From positions 432,748 to 496,747 of the forward strand of contig NZ_WUUT01000003.1 of the NCBI RefSeq assembly GCF_009831575.1: a stretch of DNA of 64,000 nt, read 5' to 3'. Below the pieces are notes generated by a model. That model was not told the DNA's origin and searched no databases. It was given only the letters and a program-made list of their open reading frames with translations. This DNA comes from Halovenus carboxidivorans. Its GTDB lineage: Archaea; Halobacteriota; Halobacteria; Halobacteriales; Haloarculaceae. Positions 17,172-25,532 of this stretch are shown in pieces. The stretch's first letter is position 1. Each line of letters starts with the position of its first letter. The position numbers and the translations under genes are program-made.

Positions 17172-17924
17172 TCAGGCGTCGATCACGTCGCCGAACTCGT
17201 AGCGGCCGGGTCCCTGATCGACCAGCCAGACCGCCGCATCGAGTGCGCCGGCCGCGAACACGCCGCGGTCCTCCGCGCGGTGTGACAGCGAGAGCACTTC
17301 GTCGTTGCCGGCGAGGATGATCTCGTGTTCGCCGCGGATGTCTCCGGCCCGGCGGACGAGCATGCCGACCTCGTCGTCCTCGCGGGGCTGGATTCCCTCG
17401 CGTCCGGGGACGGTGTCGAACTCCCGGTACTCGCTGATCTCTTCGAGAATCGTCTTCGCCGTGCCGCTCGGCGCGTCGCGTTTGCCGTTGTGATGGGTCT
17501 CCATCACCTCGACGTCGTACTCTTCGAGCGCGCCGAGCGCCGGCCCGAGCGTCCGCAGCAGGGCGTGGATCCCGCGTGCGAAGTTCGTCGCCTTCAACAC
17601 CGGGACGGCGTTGCTCGTCTCGTCGAGTACTGCGCTCCCGGCGTCGTCGAAGCCCGTCGTTCCGACGACGAGCGCGACGCCGGCCTCGGCACACGCCTCG
17701 GCGACGTTGATCGTTCCCTCGGGGACGGCGAAATCGATCACCGCGTCCGGAGCGTGTTCCGCAATCGCTTCGGCGGCCTCGCCCGGTTCGTAGACCGGCA
17801 CGTCGAGGTCGGCTTCGCTCGGGGCGATCCCGAAGGTCACGGACACGTCAGCGCGCTCGCTCGCACGCTCGCGGATCGCTTCGCCCATCCGGCCCGTGAT
17901 GCCGTTGATTCCGACCGTCGTCAT
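17172..17924 (-). CDS. dapB: 4-hydroxy-tetrahydrodipicolinate reductase
   Basis: A protein of 250 residues. The N-terminal Rossmann motif is VGINGITGRMGEAI (residues 4-17). The catalytic region EVMETHHNGKRDAPSGTA (about 140-157) carries the conserved HH and K-x-D-x-PSGTA. It reduces the DapA product with NAD(P)H. Its ATG overlaps the dapA TGA as ATGA, so translation is coupled. Confidence 0.97.
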   Translation of the reverse strand: MTTVGINGITGRMGEAIRERASERADVSVTFGIAPSEADLDVPVYEPGEAAEAIAEHAPDAVIDFAVPEGTINVAEACAEAGVALVVGTTGFDDAGSAVLDETSNAVPVLKATNFARGIHALLRTLGPALGALEEYDVEVMETHHNGKRDAPSGTAKTILEEISEYREFDTVPGREGIQPREDDEVGMLVRRAGDIRGEHEIILAGNDEVLSLSHRAEDRGVFAAGALDAAVWLVDQGPGRYEFGDVIDA

Positions 17925-18841
17925 GCGTCGTAGCGCTCGAAAGAGGTTTCGTACTCCGCGAGCAGCGATTCGAGCCGATCACGGTTCTCGGGCGTGATCT
18001 CGGTCAGCGGCGACCGGAGGTTTCCGGCGCCGTACCCGCGGATCTCCATCGCGGCCTTGACCGGGATCGGGTTGGTCTCCCAGAACATCCCGCGGAACAG
18101 CGGCCCGAGGTCGTGATTCCGCTCGCGCGCGTGCTCGAAGTCGCCATCGAGCGCCGACCAGACGAGGTCGCTCATCCGCTCGGGTTCGATGTTCGCGGCG
18201 ACGCTGATACAGCCGGTGCCGCCGACCGAGAGGATCGGCAGCGTCTCGCCGTCGTTGCCCGAGAGCACGTCGAACTCCTCGTCACGTGTCTTCTCGACGA
18301 TTTCGCTGACCTGATTGAGGTCGCCGCCGGCCGCTTTGAACCCCCGGATGTTCTCGTGGGTCGCGAGTTCTGCGACGGTCTCCGGTTCGATGTTTCGGCC
18401 CGTCCGCGAGGGGACGTTGTAGACGATCTGTGGGAGATCAACCGCGTCGGCGATTGTCTCGTAGTGTGTGATCAGTCCGCGCTGTTCGGGTTTGTTGTAG
18501 TACGGCGAGATCAAAAGCAGCGCGTCGGCGCCGGCCTCCGCGGCCCGCTGTGAGAGGTCGAGAGCCTCGTCGGTGTTGTTCGAGCCACTTCCCCCGATGA
18601 CCGGGACATCGACCGCGTCGACGACGGCCTCGATCACTTCGATGTGTTCGTCGTGCGAAACTGTCGCGGACTCGCCGGTCGACCCCATCGGAACGAGGCC
18701 GTCGACACCGGCTGATTCGAGCCGTTGGGCGTCCTCGCGGAGTGTCTCGTAGTCGATGCTTCCGTCGTCGTTGAACGGGGTACACATCGCCGGGTAGACG
18801 CCGGCGAAGGTGTCCGCGCTCGGTGGCAGATCGCGTGTCAT
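17921..18841 (-). CDS. dapA: 4-hydroxy-tetrahydrodipicolinate synthase
   Basis: A protein of 306 residues with the TIM-barrel aldolase fold. Recognisable are GSTGESATVSHDEH (substrate-binding TGE loop), PYYNKPEQRGL with the conserved Tyr pair, YNVPSRTGRNIEPET, and the Schiff-base Lys in GFKAAGGDL. It condenses pyruvate with aspartate semialdehyde, the first committed step to diaminopimelate and lysine. It heads dapA-dapB-dapD. A long upstream region with a strong dyad precedes it. Confidence 0.97.
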   Translation of the reverse strand: MTRDLPPSADTFAGVYPAMCTPFNDDGSIDYETLREDAQRLESAGVDGLVPMGSTGESATVSHDEHIEVIEAVVDAVDVPVIGGSGSNNTDEALDLSQRAAEAGADALLLISPYYNKPEQRGLITHYETIADAVDLPQIVYNVPSRTGRNIEPETVAELATHENIRGFKAAGGDLNQVSEIVEKTRDEEFDVLSGNDGETLPILSVGGTGCISVAANIEPERMSDLVWSALDGDFEHARERNHDLGPLFRGMFWETNPIPVKAAMEIRGYGAGNLRSPLTEITPENRDRLESLLAEYETSFERYDA

Positions 18842-18914
18842 AGCTGGTGTGGGTGGTCGTCGCTGATACTGACTGTTGGTCGTGAACTGTCCTGTACTCG
18901 TCGGTTCACGGTCG

Positions 18915-18966
18915 AGCGATGACCCGGGACGGAGTCGCCACCTCCGCCGCGAGTCGGGTCATCGCT
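18915..18966 (-). promoter_or_regulatory. Nested inverted repeat in the dapA upstream region (candidate leader RNA)
   Basis: AGCGATGACCCG (18915-18926) is the exact reverse complement of CGGGTCATCGCT (18955-18966), a 12-bp stem. Between them CGGAG and CTCCG form an inner 5-bp hairpin with a 7-nt loop. A TATA-like ATATAT lies further upstream (about 19063-19070), so the structure would lie in a roughly 200-nt dapA leader. Such a stable fold 74-126 nt before the first lysine-pathway gene suggests cis-regulation; no known riboswitch class is recognised. Confidence 0.5.
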
Positions 18967-19090
18967 TACGCTTCGAGAAACCCACCACACCAGCCGCTCG
19001 GCGGCCGCGCGCGCCGATTGCGGTCGTGGTGTGTCGCATGTACGATACTGGTCGGATCAGGAATATATGCGTTTTGGTCCCGCGCGGGGT

Positions 19091-19540
19091 TCAGAACAGT
19101 CCGATATTGACCGCGTAGGGCCACTCGAGGAGGCCGAGAACGACGAAGGAGAGCGCGCCGCCGGCCAGTCCGATGTTCTTCAGGAACTGTGTCATCTCCG
19201 TCTGCTGGTCCTCTTCGTCGACGGCCCAGAAGTCGTGCATCGTCACCGCGGCGATCAGCAGGAATCCGGCCAGCGCGGCCCCCGCGAGGACAGGCGCTAC
19301 GCCGAGTACGATGCCAAGCCCGCCACCGACGAGCACGAGTCCCGAGACGATCACCGAGAGCTTCGGCGCCGGGAGGCCCTTGAACGAGGCGTACTGCGCC
19401 ATCTGGTCGACCTGCATGAAGTGATTCAGTCCCATGAACGCGAGCACTGCACCGAACAGCACGCGTGTCACGAGAAACAGTTCGTCTCCGCCTGCCTGCT
19501 CAGCTAGCTGTAACGGAACGAGATCGATTTGCGGTATCAT
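19091..19540 (-). CDS. DoxX family membrane protein
   Basis: A protein of 149 residues with four membrane helices. The family motif region QYASFKGLPAPKLSVIVSGL follows the first helix (RVLFGAVLAFMGLNHF). DoxX proteins include the small subunit of thiosulfate:quinone oxidoreductase and many uncharacterised members; the partner cannot be inferred. The start at 19540 is chosen because a TATATAT element (19569-19576, minus strand) lies about 30 nt upstream; the frame extends 34 codons further without membrane-protein character. Confidence 0.85.
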   Translation of the reverse strand: MIPQIDLVPLQLAEQAGGDELFLVTRVLFGAVLAFMGLNHFMQVDQMAQYASFKGLPAPKLSVIVSGLVLVGGGLGIVLGVAPVLAGAALAGFLLIAAVTMHDFWAVDEEDQQTEMTQFLKNIGLAGGALSFVVLGLLEWPYAVNIGLF

Positions 19541-20343
19541 TTTGCAACTTACTATAACCGCGATACCGATATATACGTTTGCTATCACAAACTTCAGTAC
19601 GTGACACGGATGATACCGTGCTCGTTGCACAGTTCCGGGCACAGCGCTCGCGAACGTATCTGCCCAGTCATACGATGGATAGTCCTCTTCCGAGTACTCG
19701 GGTGACCGGGGGTTAGAAATGTCCTAACTCCCGGGTAAGCCCGGATTCATCGACGACGCCGAGCCCTCGAACAGCGAACGAATCCCTCTCAAAAGCGTGG
19801 TTGCTGTCGGGTCACACCGCTCGCTGTCGTCTCGCGGCGGTCCTCTCCGAGAGCACTCCGGTCTAACCCGATGTCGACGAGCCCGCCGAGCACGGTGTCG
19901 AGTGGGGCGAACCCCCGACGCGCGGGCGACCGACGAACACACGCAAGTCCGTCGCTCCCGGGGACTCCTCGACGCTCTCGGTCCACGGGGTCACGCCGCA
20001 GTTCGCGGGTCCGAGATGCGCGCGAGGCGGAGGGGACCGACGGACTCCCCCGACGGTCGGGAGAGGTCGTCGCAGTCGTCGGAATCTCACATCTCGACTC
20101 GCTTGGGGACCGTCTCCGTGAGAGCGGCCAGTCTCACCGTTGACTGCTTTGATTCACGCGAATGAATCGGACGCCGTCGTTTCCGGTTCCCGATCATTAC
20201 CCGAAACAACGACACGTTACCGCACGACGGGACCGACCTCGCTCGGCGGCGTCTCTGACCCCGCGAACTGGTAGGTAACGTCACCGAACTGAGGCGGGCT
20301 GGCGCTGTGCCGATACATAACAAAATGAGATCCGTCCGGTGGA
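19541..20343. other. 803-bp stretch without a recognisable gene
   Basis: Apart from the DoxX promoter (19569-19576) no convincing gene is seen. The open frames here are short and Arg/Ser-rich on both strands. One minus-strand frame (19789-19986) contains PLDTVLGGLVDIGLD and could be the remnant of a gene. A hairpin with 11-bp arms lies at 19706-19734 (CCGGGGGTTAG and CTAACTCCCGG, one G-T pair, 7-nt loop), and GATTCA/TGAATC arms lie at 20151-20168. I did not recognise RNase P RNA or SRP RNA motifs. An ATACATAAC element near 20313-20321 is the likely promoter of the ferritin-like gene. Confidence 0.5.
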
Positions 20344-21303
20344 GTGAACGTGGTTCAAAACGACAGCGACGACCGAGACCAGACGAATCGTACACCCAAC
20401 AACACACGCCGACAGTTCGTCGCCGGAACGGCCGGTGCGCTCGGCGGACTCGCGGCCGGCGCTGGATTTGTCGCTCCGACGCTCGCACAGGAGGGGGACG
20501 ACGGAACGGGTCAGGACGGGGAGGACGGCCAGGGCGGAGACCAGCCGATCCAAAACGAGTTCGAGGACGACGTTGCCATCCTGAACTACGCCCTGACCCT
20601 CGAGTACCTCGAGGCGGCCTTCTACCAGCGAGGGCTCCAGAACCTCGCAGAGGAAGACTTCTGTAACTGTGGGGTCCTCGGCGAGGACAGCGCCCTCGGC
20701 CAGCGCGTCTATCAGGAACTGCAGACAGTTCGGGACCACGAACAGGCCCACGTGGAGACGCTCAGCCAGACGATCGAGTCGCTGGACGGAGAGGTGACAG
20801 AATCGCCGTCGTTCGACTTCGGCGTCCGCGTCGAATACGCGGATGTCTTCCTCGCGACGGCCGCGCAGTTCGAGGATATCGGCGTCTCGGCGTACGCGGG
20901 TGCCGCTCCGTTCATCCAGAACGCCGACCTCGTTCCGCCCGCGCTCGGCATCCACAGCGTCGAAGCCCGCCACGCCTCGTTCCTGCGGACGGTCACGGGG
21001 CGCTCGGGCTTTCCCAACGTGGTCGACGAAGCCCGCTCCCGTTCCGAGGTGCTGTCACTGGCCGGCGAGTTCATCTCTGAAGAGAGTGGCACACCGTACG
21101 AACCGATGGACGGGGGCGAGAACGGTGGCGACATGCCCACCGATCCCGGCACCGGAAACGAGACGGATCCCGGTACTGGCAACGAAACGGATCCCGGCAC
21201 CGGAAACGAGACGGAGCCGGAACCCGGTACTGGTAACGAGACGGAGCCGGAACCCGGTACTGGTAACGAGACGGAGCCCGGCACCGGAAACGAAACCGGA
21301 TAA
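20344..21303 (+). CDS. Tat-exported ferritin-like protein with PGTGNET repeat tail
   Basis: A protein of 319 residues. The signal NTRRQFVAGTAGALGGLAAG (about 20-40) is a twin-arginine export signal. About residues 70-235 form a ferritin-like four-helix bundle (LNYALTLEYLEAAFY, then DHEQAHVETL with the ExxH-type metal ligands, and HSVEARHASF), as in desiccation-related ferritin-like proteins. The last 55 residues are a low-complexity tail of six PGTGNET units. The start is GTG; an alternative GTG at 20350 has a better spaced GGAG. Metal binding or oxidative-stress protection at the surface is inferred. Confidence 0.85.
   Translation: MNVVQNDSDDRDQTNRTPNNTRRQFVAGTAGALGGLAAGAGFVAPTLAQEGDDGTGQDGEDGQGGDQPIQNEFEDDVAILNYALTLEYLEAAFYQRGLQNLAEEDFCNCGVLGEDSALGQRVYQELQTVRDHEQAHVETLSQTIESLDGEVTESPSFDFGVRVEYADVFLATAAQFEDIGVSAYAGAAPFIQNADLVPPALGIHSVEARHASFLRTVTGRSGFPNVVDEARSRSEVLSLAGEFISEESGTPYEPMDGGENGGDMPTDPGTGNETDPGTGNETDPGTGNETEPEPGTGNETEPEPGTGNETEPGTGNETG
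21142..21300 (+). repeat. Coding tandem repeat, six PGTGNET units
   Basis: Six units of [DE]PGTGNET, with EP inserted in units four and five, come from 24- or 30-nt DNA units such as GATCCCGGCACCGGAAACGA. Units differ mainly at synonymous sites (GGC ACC versus GGT ACT). It is in frame at the end of the ferritin-like gene and is not a CRISPR array. Each unit contains NET, a possible N-glycosylation sequon. Confidence 0.85.
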
Positions 21304-21319
21304 CACGCCGCCAGCCCTG

Positions 21320-21330
21320 CGTTCTTTTTT
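21320..21330 (+). terminator. Poly-T terminator of the ferritin-like gene
   Basis: GTTCTTTTTT lies 17-27 nt after the TAA of the ferritin-like gene, the usual oligo-T archaeal termination signal. A separate hairpin (21359-21387: GGGAA CCGTA ... TACGG CCG TTCCC) follows. The rest of 21304-21600 has no gene. Confidence 0.5.
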
Positions 21331-21600
21331 GCGATACGTCCAGCCAACCGCAGAGGGCGGGAACCGTACGTCGATACGGCCGTTCCCAGCGAGTCACATC
21401 TGAGCGGACCGATCGGTCAAGTCGACGAGTCCTCGCTCGGACTTCACGCCGACGGTCTCTTCTCTGTGCGGACCTGGGTTTTTCTCTCGATGAGCACACG
21501 CCGTGGAGTAGTGGGGTTCCGATCTCGCTTCGTCGTACGACGGTTTCAGTCGTCGTTCCGACACGCAAAGCGGTCGCTCACCGGGTTGAATTTCAGGAAG

Positions 21601-21673
21601 CGCCCGAGGCGGGATTTGAACCCGCGTCACGACCGTGACAGGGTCGTATGATGGGCCACTACACCACCCGGGC
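21601..21673 (-). tRNA. tRNA-Asp (GUC)
   Basis: A 73-nt gene on the minus strand. The acceptor arms GCCCGGG and CTCGGGC pair with one G-T, and the discriminator is G, as in tRNA-Asp. The anticodon loop CTGTCAC gives GTC. The T loop reads GGTTCAAATCC. A minus-strand TATA element (CCTTAATACC, 21703-21712) lies 30-39 nt upstream. Confidence 0.96.
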
Positions 21674-21844
21674 TTGCTCGCATTACTCCGTATCCCGGTT
21701 ATGGTATTAAGGCTTTCCAAACGCGACCGGTGCGCGGACCGGGTATTTATATACTCCCCTGTTGTACTGTGAACTGCGAACACGGTTCATCACCCCGACC
21801 TCGTTGGCGGGTCCGGTAGCGTGTGCCAGCCTATTCAAAAAGAG

Positions 21845-21852
21845 TTATATAT
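21845..21852 (+). promoter_or_regulatory. Promoter of the RNA polymerase operon
   Basis: TTATATAT preceded by the purine-rich BRE-like AAAAAGAG lies 60-67 nt before the rpoH ATG, giving a leader of about 35-40 nt. A second AT-rich element, TATTTATATACT (21744-21755), could be an upstream promoter. Confidence 0.6.
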
Positions 21853-21911
21853 GCTCCGACTATAGTGGGCTGTAGTATCTCGAATAGCTTCTTAGCCGAT
21901 AAGCCACACTC

Positions 21912-22139
21912 ATGGTAGATGTAAGCAACCACACACTCGTACCGGACCACACCCTCCTCGACGACGGCGAACTCGAGGAGGTTCTCGAGGAGTACAACAT
22001 CGAAAAGACAGACCTGCCGAAGATCAAACGTACAGACCCGGCACTGCCGAAGGAGGCAGACACCGGCGACGTGGTCAAGATCACACGGGACTCACGAACC
22101 ACGGACCAGGCCGTGGTCTATCGACTGGTGGTGGAATAA
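21912..22139 (+). CDS. rpoH: DNA-directed RNA polymerase subunit H (Rpb5-like)
   Basis: A protein of 75 residues, the usual archaeal length, equivalent to the C-terminal assembly domain of eukaryotic Rpb5. Family features are [22 protein letters not shown] and [10 protein letters not shown], ending YRLVVE. It opens the RNA polymerase operon; its TAA shares one base with the rpoB'' ATG (TAATG). Confidence 0.97.
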   Translation: MVDVSNHTLVPDHTLLDDGELEEVLEEYNIEKTDLPKIKRTDPALPKEADTGDVVKITRDSRTTDQAVVYRLVVE

Positions 22140-23701
22140 TGAATATCGAGGACAAACGCAACATTTCACGGGAGTATTTTTCACGAGAACGGCTCGCAGA
22201 ACACCACTTCCGGTCGTTTAACGCCTTTCTCGACCGGGGGATGCAGGAGGTCGTCGACGAGAAGGCGACCATCGAGACGGACATCGGCGACAAGGAGGGC
22301 GAAGAGCCGGTGTACGTCGAACTCGGGGACGTTCGGATCGTTACCCCGCGCGTCCGGGAGGCAGACGGCAGCGAGGAGTTGCTCTACCCGCAGGAGGCGC
22401 GGCTGCGCAACATCACCTACTCCGCGCCGGTGTTCATGGAGATGGCCGTCATCAAGGGCGGCGACGAAGAGGAGGAGGTCGTCGTCGACCAGACCGAGAC
22501 GAAGATCGGTCGGATGCCGATCATGGTCGGCTCGAACAAGTGCAACATCGCCGATTTCACCCGCGAGGAGCTGATCGACATCGGCGAGGACCCCGCCGAC
22601 CCCGGCGGCTACTTCATCGTCAACGGCTCCGAACGCGTGCTGATGACCAGCGAGGACCTCGCGCCGAACAAGATCCTCGCCGAGACCGACACCAAGTACG
22701 GCGACACCATCGAAGTCGCGAAGACGTTCAGCCAGCGCCGGGGCTACCGCGCGCTGGTGCTCTGTGAGCGGACGCGGGACGGGCTGCTCGAAGTCTCGTT
22801 CCCGTCGGTCTCGGGCAGCGTCAACTTCGTGACGCTCGTGCGCGCGCTCGGCCTCGAATCCGACGAGGAGATCGTCCACCGCGTCAGCGACGACCCCGAG
22901 ATTGTGAAGTTCATGCTGGAGAACCTGGAGGCCGCAGACGTGCAGACGACCGAGGAAGCCATCGAGTCCCTCGGGAAACGCGTCGCCTCCGGACAGGGCA
23001 AAAACTACCAGCTCAAGCGCGCGAACTACGTCATCGACCGGTATCTCCTCCCGCACCTCCACGAAGAGGGCGTCGACGAGGAGGACGTCCGGATCAACAA
23101 GGCGTACTATCTCTGCCGGATGGCCGAGGCCTGTTTCGAGCTCGCACTCGGCCGCCGAGAGCCGGACGACAAGGACCACTACGCCAACAAGCGCCTGAAA
23201 GTCTCCGGCGACCTGATGCGAGACCTGTTCCGGACGGCGCTGAACAAGCTCGCACGGGACGTGAAATACCAGCTCGAACGGGCGAACATGCGAAACCGAC
23301 AGCTCTCGGTCTCGACGGTCGTTCGCTCGGACGTGCTGACCGAACGGCTGGAGCACCCGATCGCGACGGGCAACTGGGTCGGCGGCCGCTCGGGCGTGAG
23401 CCAACTGGTCGACCGGACGGACTACATGGGCGTTCTCTCCCACCTGCGGCGGCTTCGCTCGCCGCTTTCCCGCTCGCAGCCACACTTCGAGGCACGGGAC
23501 CTGCACGCGACCCAGTGGGGTCGGATCTGTCCGTCCGAGACGCCGGAGGGGCCGAACTGTGGGCTCGTGAAGAACTTCGCGCAGGCGATGGAGCTGTCAC
23601 AGAACGTCGAGGACGAACAGGAGCTAAAACAGGAACTCGCACAGATGGGAGTCGAGGGCATCCCAGGCATCGAAAGCGTCGAACAGCCCGCGGACGACTA
23701 A
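22139..23701 (+). CDS. rpoB2: DNA-directed RNA polymerase subunit B'' (N-terminal half of beta)
   Basis: A protein of 520 residues, the N-terminal part of the second largest subunit (protrusion, lobe and first part of the fork), split from rpoB' as in other haloarchaea. Clear motifs include [22 protein letters not shown] and the fork-2 region ending [19 protein letters not shown] and [19 protein letters not shown]. The B'/B'' junction is 1 nt long, so the two parts are made in equal amount and assemble. Confidence 0.98.
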   Translation: MNIEDKRNISREYFSRERLAEHHFRSFNAFLDRGMQEVVDEKATIETDIGDKEGEEPVYVELGDVRIVTPRVREADGSEELLYPQEARLRNITYSAPVFMEMAVIKGGDEEEEVVVDQTETKIGRMPIMVGSNKCNIADFTREELIDIGEDPADPGGYFIVNGSERVLMTSEDLAPNKILAETDTKYGDTIEVAKTFSQRRGYRALVLCERTRDGLLEVSFPSVSGSVNFVTLVRALGLESDEEIVHRVSDDPEIVKFMLENLEAADVQTTEEAIESLGKRVASGQGKNYQLKRANYVIDRYLLPHLHEEGVDEEDVRINKAYYLCRMAEACFELALGRREPDDKDHYANKRLKVSGDLMRDLFRTALNKLARDVKYQLERANMRNRQLSVSTVVRSDVLTERLEHPIATGNWVGGRSGVSQLVDRTDYMGVLSHLRRLRSPLSRSQPHFEARDLHATQWGRICPSETPEGPNCGLVKNFAQAMELSQNVEDEQELKQELAQMGVEGIPGIESVEQPADD

Positions 23702-23702
23702 C

Positions 23703-25532
23703 ATGAGCCAGCAACAACGAGAAGCCAAAGTCTACGTCAACGGATCGCTGGTGGGGACACACCCCCAGCCAAAGCAACTCGCGGAGCAGATCCGCCAGGC
23801 CCGCCGCCGCGGCGATATCAGCCAGATGGTCAACGTCTCGGTCGACGAGAGCACCGACGAGGTCATCGTCAACGCCGACGCCGGCCGCGCCCGCCGACCG
23901 CTTCTGGTCGTCGAGGACGGTGAACCGCTGATCTCCGACGAGGAGATCGAAGCCTTGGAGGCCGGGAACATCGAGTTCCAGGATCTGGTCGACCGCGGTC
24001 TGGTCGACTTCATCGACGCCGAGGAGGAGGGAGATATCCTCGTCGCCGTCGACGAGGAGGAGTTGACCGAGAAGCACACCCACCTCGAAATCGACCCACA
24101 GCTGATGTTCGGGATCGGTGCGGGGATGATCCCCTACCCCGAGCACAACGCCAGCCCCCGAATTACGATGGGATCGGGGATGATCAAGCAGTCGCTGGGG
24201 CTGCCGTCGGCGAACTACCGGATCCGCCCGGACACGCGCCAGCACCTGCTGCACTACCCACAGCTGTCGATGGTCAAGACACAGACCACAGAACAGATCG
24301 GATACGACGACCGCCCCGCGGCGCAGAACTTCGTCGTGGCCGTGATGAGCTACGAGGGGTTCAACATCGAGGACGCCCTCGTCATGAACCAGGGATCGGT
24401 CGAGCGCGCGCTCGCCCGCTCGCACTTCTTCCGGACCTACGAGGGCGAGGAGCGGCGCTACCCCGGCGGTCAGGAGGACCGCTTCGAGATTCCCGACGAG
24501 GAGGTTCGGGGCGCGCGCGGCGAGGAAGCGTACACCCACCTCGACGAGGACGGCCTCGTCAACCCCGAGACGGAGGTCGACGAGAACGCCGTCCTGCTCG
24601 GGAAGACCTCCCCGCCCCGGTTCCTCGAAGAGCCGGACGACATGGGCGGGCTCTCCCCGCAGAAGCGCCGAGAGACCAGCGTCACGATGCGCTCCGGCGA
24701 GTCCGGGGTCGTCGACACGGTGACGCTGATGGAAAACGAGGACGGCTCGAAGCTCTCGAAGGTGTCCGTCCGAGACGAGCGGATCCCGGAACTGGGCGAC
24801 AAGTTCGCCAGCCGACACGGGCAGAAGGGTGTCGTCGGCCACATCGCTCCGCAGGAGGACATGCCCTTCACAGAGCAGGGCGTCGTTCCGGACCTGATTC
24901 TCAACCCGCACGCGCTGCCGTCCCGGATGACCGTCGGTCACATCCTGGAGATGATCGGCGGCAAGGTCGGTTCGCTGGAAGGCCGCCGCGTCGACGGGAC
25001 CGCATTCACCGGCGAGGACGAGGAAGATCTCCGTGGCTCGCTGGAGGAGCACGGTTTCAAATCCAGCGGGAAGGAGATCATGTACTCCGGTATCACCGGC
25101 GAGAAGATCGAGGCCGAGATCTTCGTCGGGACGATCTTCTACCAGAAACTGTACCACATGGTCTCGAACAAGATCCACGCGCGCTCGCGTGGCCCGGTGC
25201 AGGTGCTGACCCGCCAGCCCACGGAGGGTCGTGCCCGCGAGGGCGGCCTGCGTATCGGGGAGATGGAGCGGGACGTGTTCATCGGCCACGGCGCGGCGAT
25301 GACGCTCAAGGAACGGCTGCTCGACGAGTCCGACCGCGAGTGGATCAACGTCTGCGGCGAGTGTGGGATGGCGGCCGTCGAGAACGTCGAACAGCGCCGC
25401 GTCTACTGTCCGAACTGCGACGAGGAGACCAACGTCCACGAGGTGGAGATGTCCTACGCGTTCAAGCTCCTGCTCGACGAGATGAAAGCACTCGGAATCG
25501 CACCGCGGATCGAACTGGAGGAGGCAGTATAA
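23703..25532 (+). CDS. rpoB1: DNA-directed RNA polymerase subunit B' (C-terminal half of beta)
   Basis: A protein of 609 residues, holding the hybrid-binding, wall and anchor domains. Family motifs include [17 protein letters not shown]-type residues ([10 protein letters not shown]), [11 protein letters not shown] (active-centre region), [20 protein letters not shown], and a C-terminal zinc site CGECG (Cys 551 and 554) with CPNCDEETN. It starts 1 nt after rpoB'' and abuts rpoA' directly. Confidence 0.98.
   Translation: MSQQQREAKVYVNGSLVGTHPQPKQLAEQIRQARRRGDISQMVNVSVDESTDEVIVNADAGRARRPLLVVEDGEPLISDEEIEALEAGNIEFQDLVDRGLVDFIDAEEEGDILVAVDEEELTEKHTHLEIDPQLMFGIGAGMIPYPEHNASPRITMGSGMIKQSLGLPSANYRIRPDTRQHLLHYPQLSMVKTQTTEQIGYDDRPAAQNFVVAVMSYEGFNIEDALVMNQGSVERALARSHFFRTYEGEERRYPGGQEDRFEIPDEEVRGARGEEAYTHLDEDGLVNPETEVDENAVLLGKTSPPRFLEEPDDMGGLSPQKRRETSVTMRSGESGVVDTVTLMENEDGSKLSKVSVRDERIPELGDKFASRHGQKGVVGHIAPQEDMPFTEQGVVPDLILNPHALPSRMTVGHILEMIGGKVGSLEGRRVDGTAFTGEDEEDLRGSLEEHGFKSSGKEIMYSGITGEKIEAEIFVGTIFYQKLYHMVSNKIHARSRGPVQVLTRQPTEGRAREGGLRIGEMERDVFIGHGAAMTLKERLLDESDREWINVCGECGMAAVENVEQRRVYCPNCDEETNVHEVEMSYAFKLLLDEMKALGIAPRIELEEAV

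Noticed and set aside
19789-19986. 65-codon minus-strand frame in the gene-free island
   Set aside because: Contains PLDTVLGGLVDIGLD but no family, promoter or ribosome-binding site; kept only as a possible remnant.
19600-20340. RNase P RNA or SRP RNA in the gene-free island
   Set aside because: I looked for the conserved GAGGAAAGTC/ACAGAA and SRP S-domain motifs on both strands and did not find them; a covariance-model search would be decisive.
21142-21300. Regular direct repeats resembling a CRISPR array
   Set aside because: Repeats are in frame, encode PGTGNET, have no unique spacers and no cas genes nearby.
21394-21783. 129-codon minus-strand frame covering tRNA-Asp
   Set aside because: It spans a complete tRNA gene and its promoter and contains peptide translated from the tRNA.
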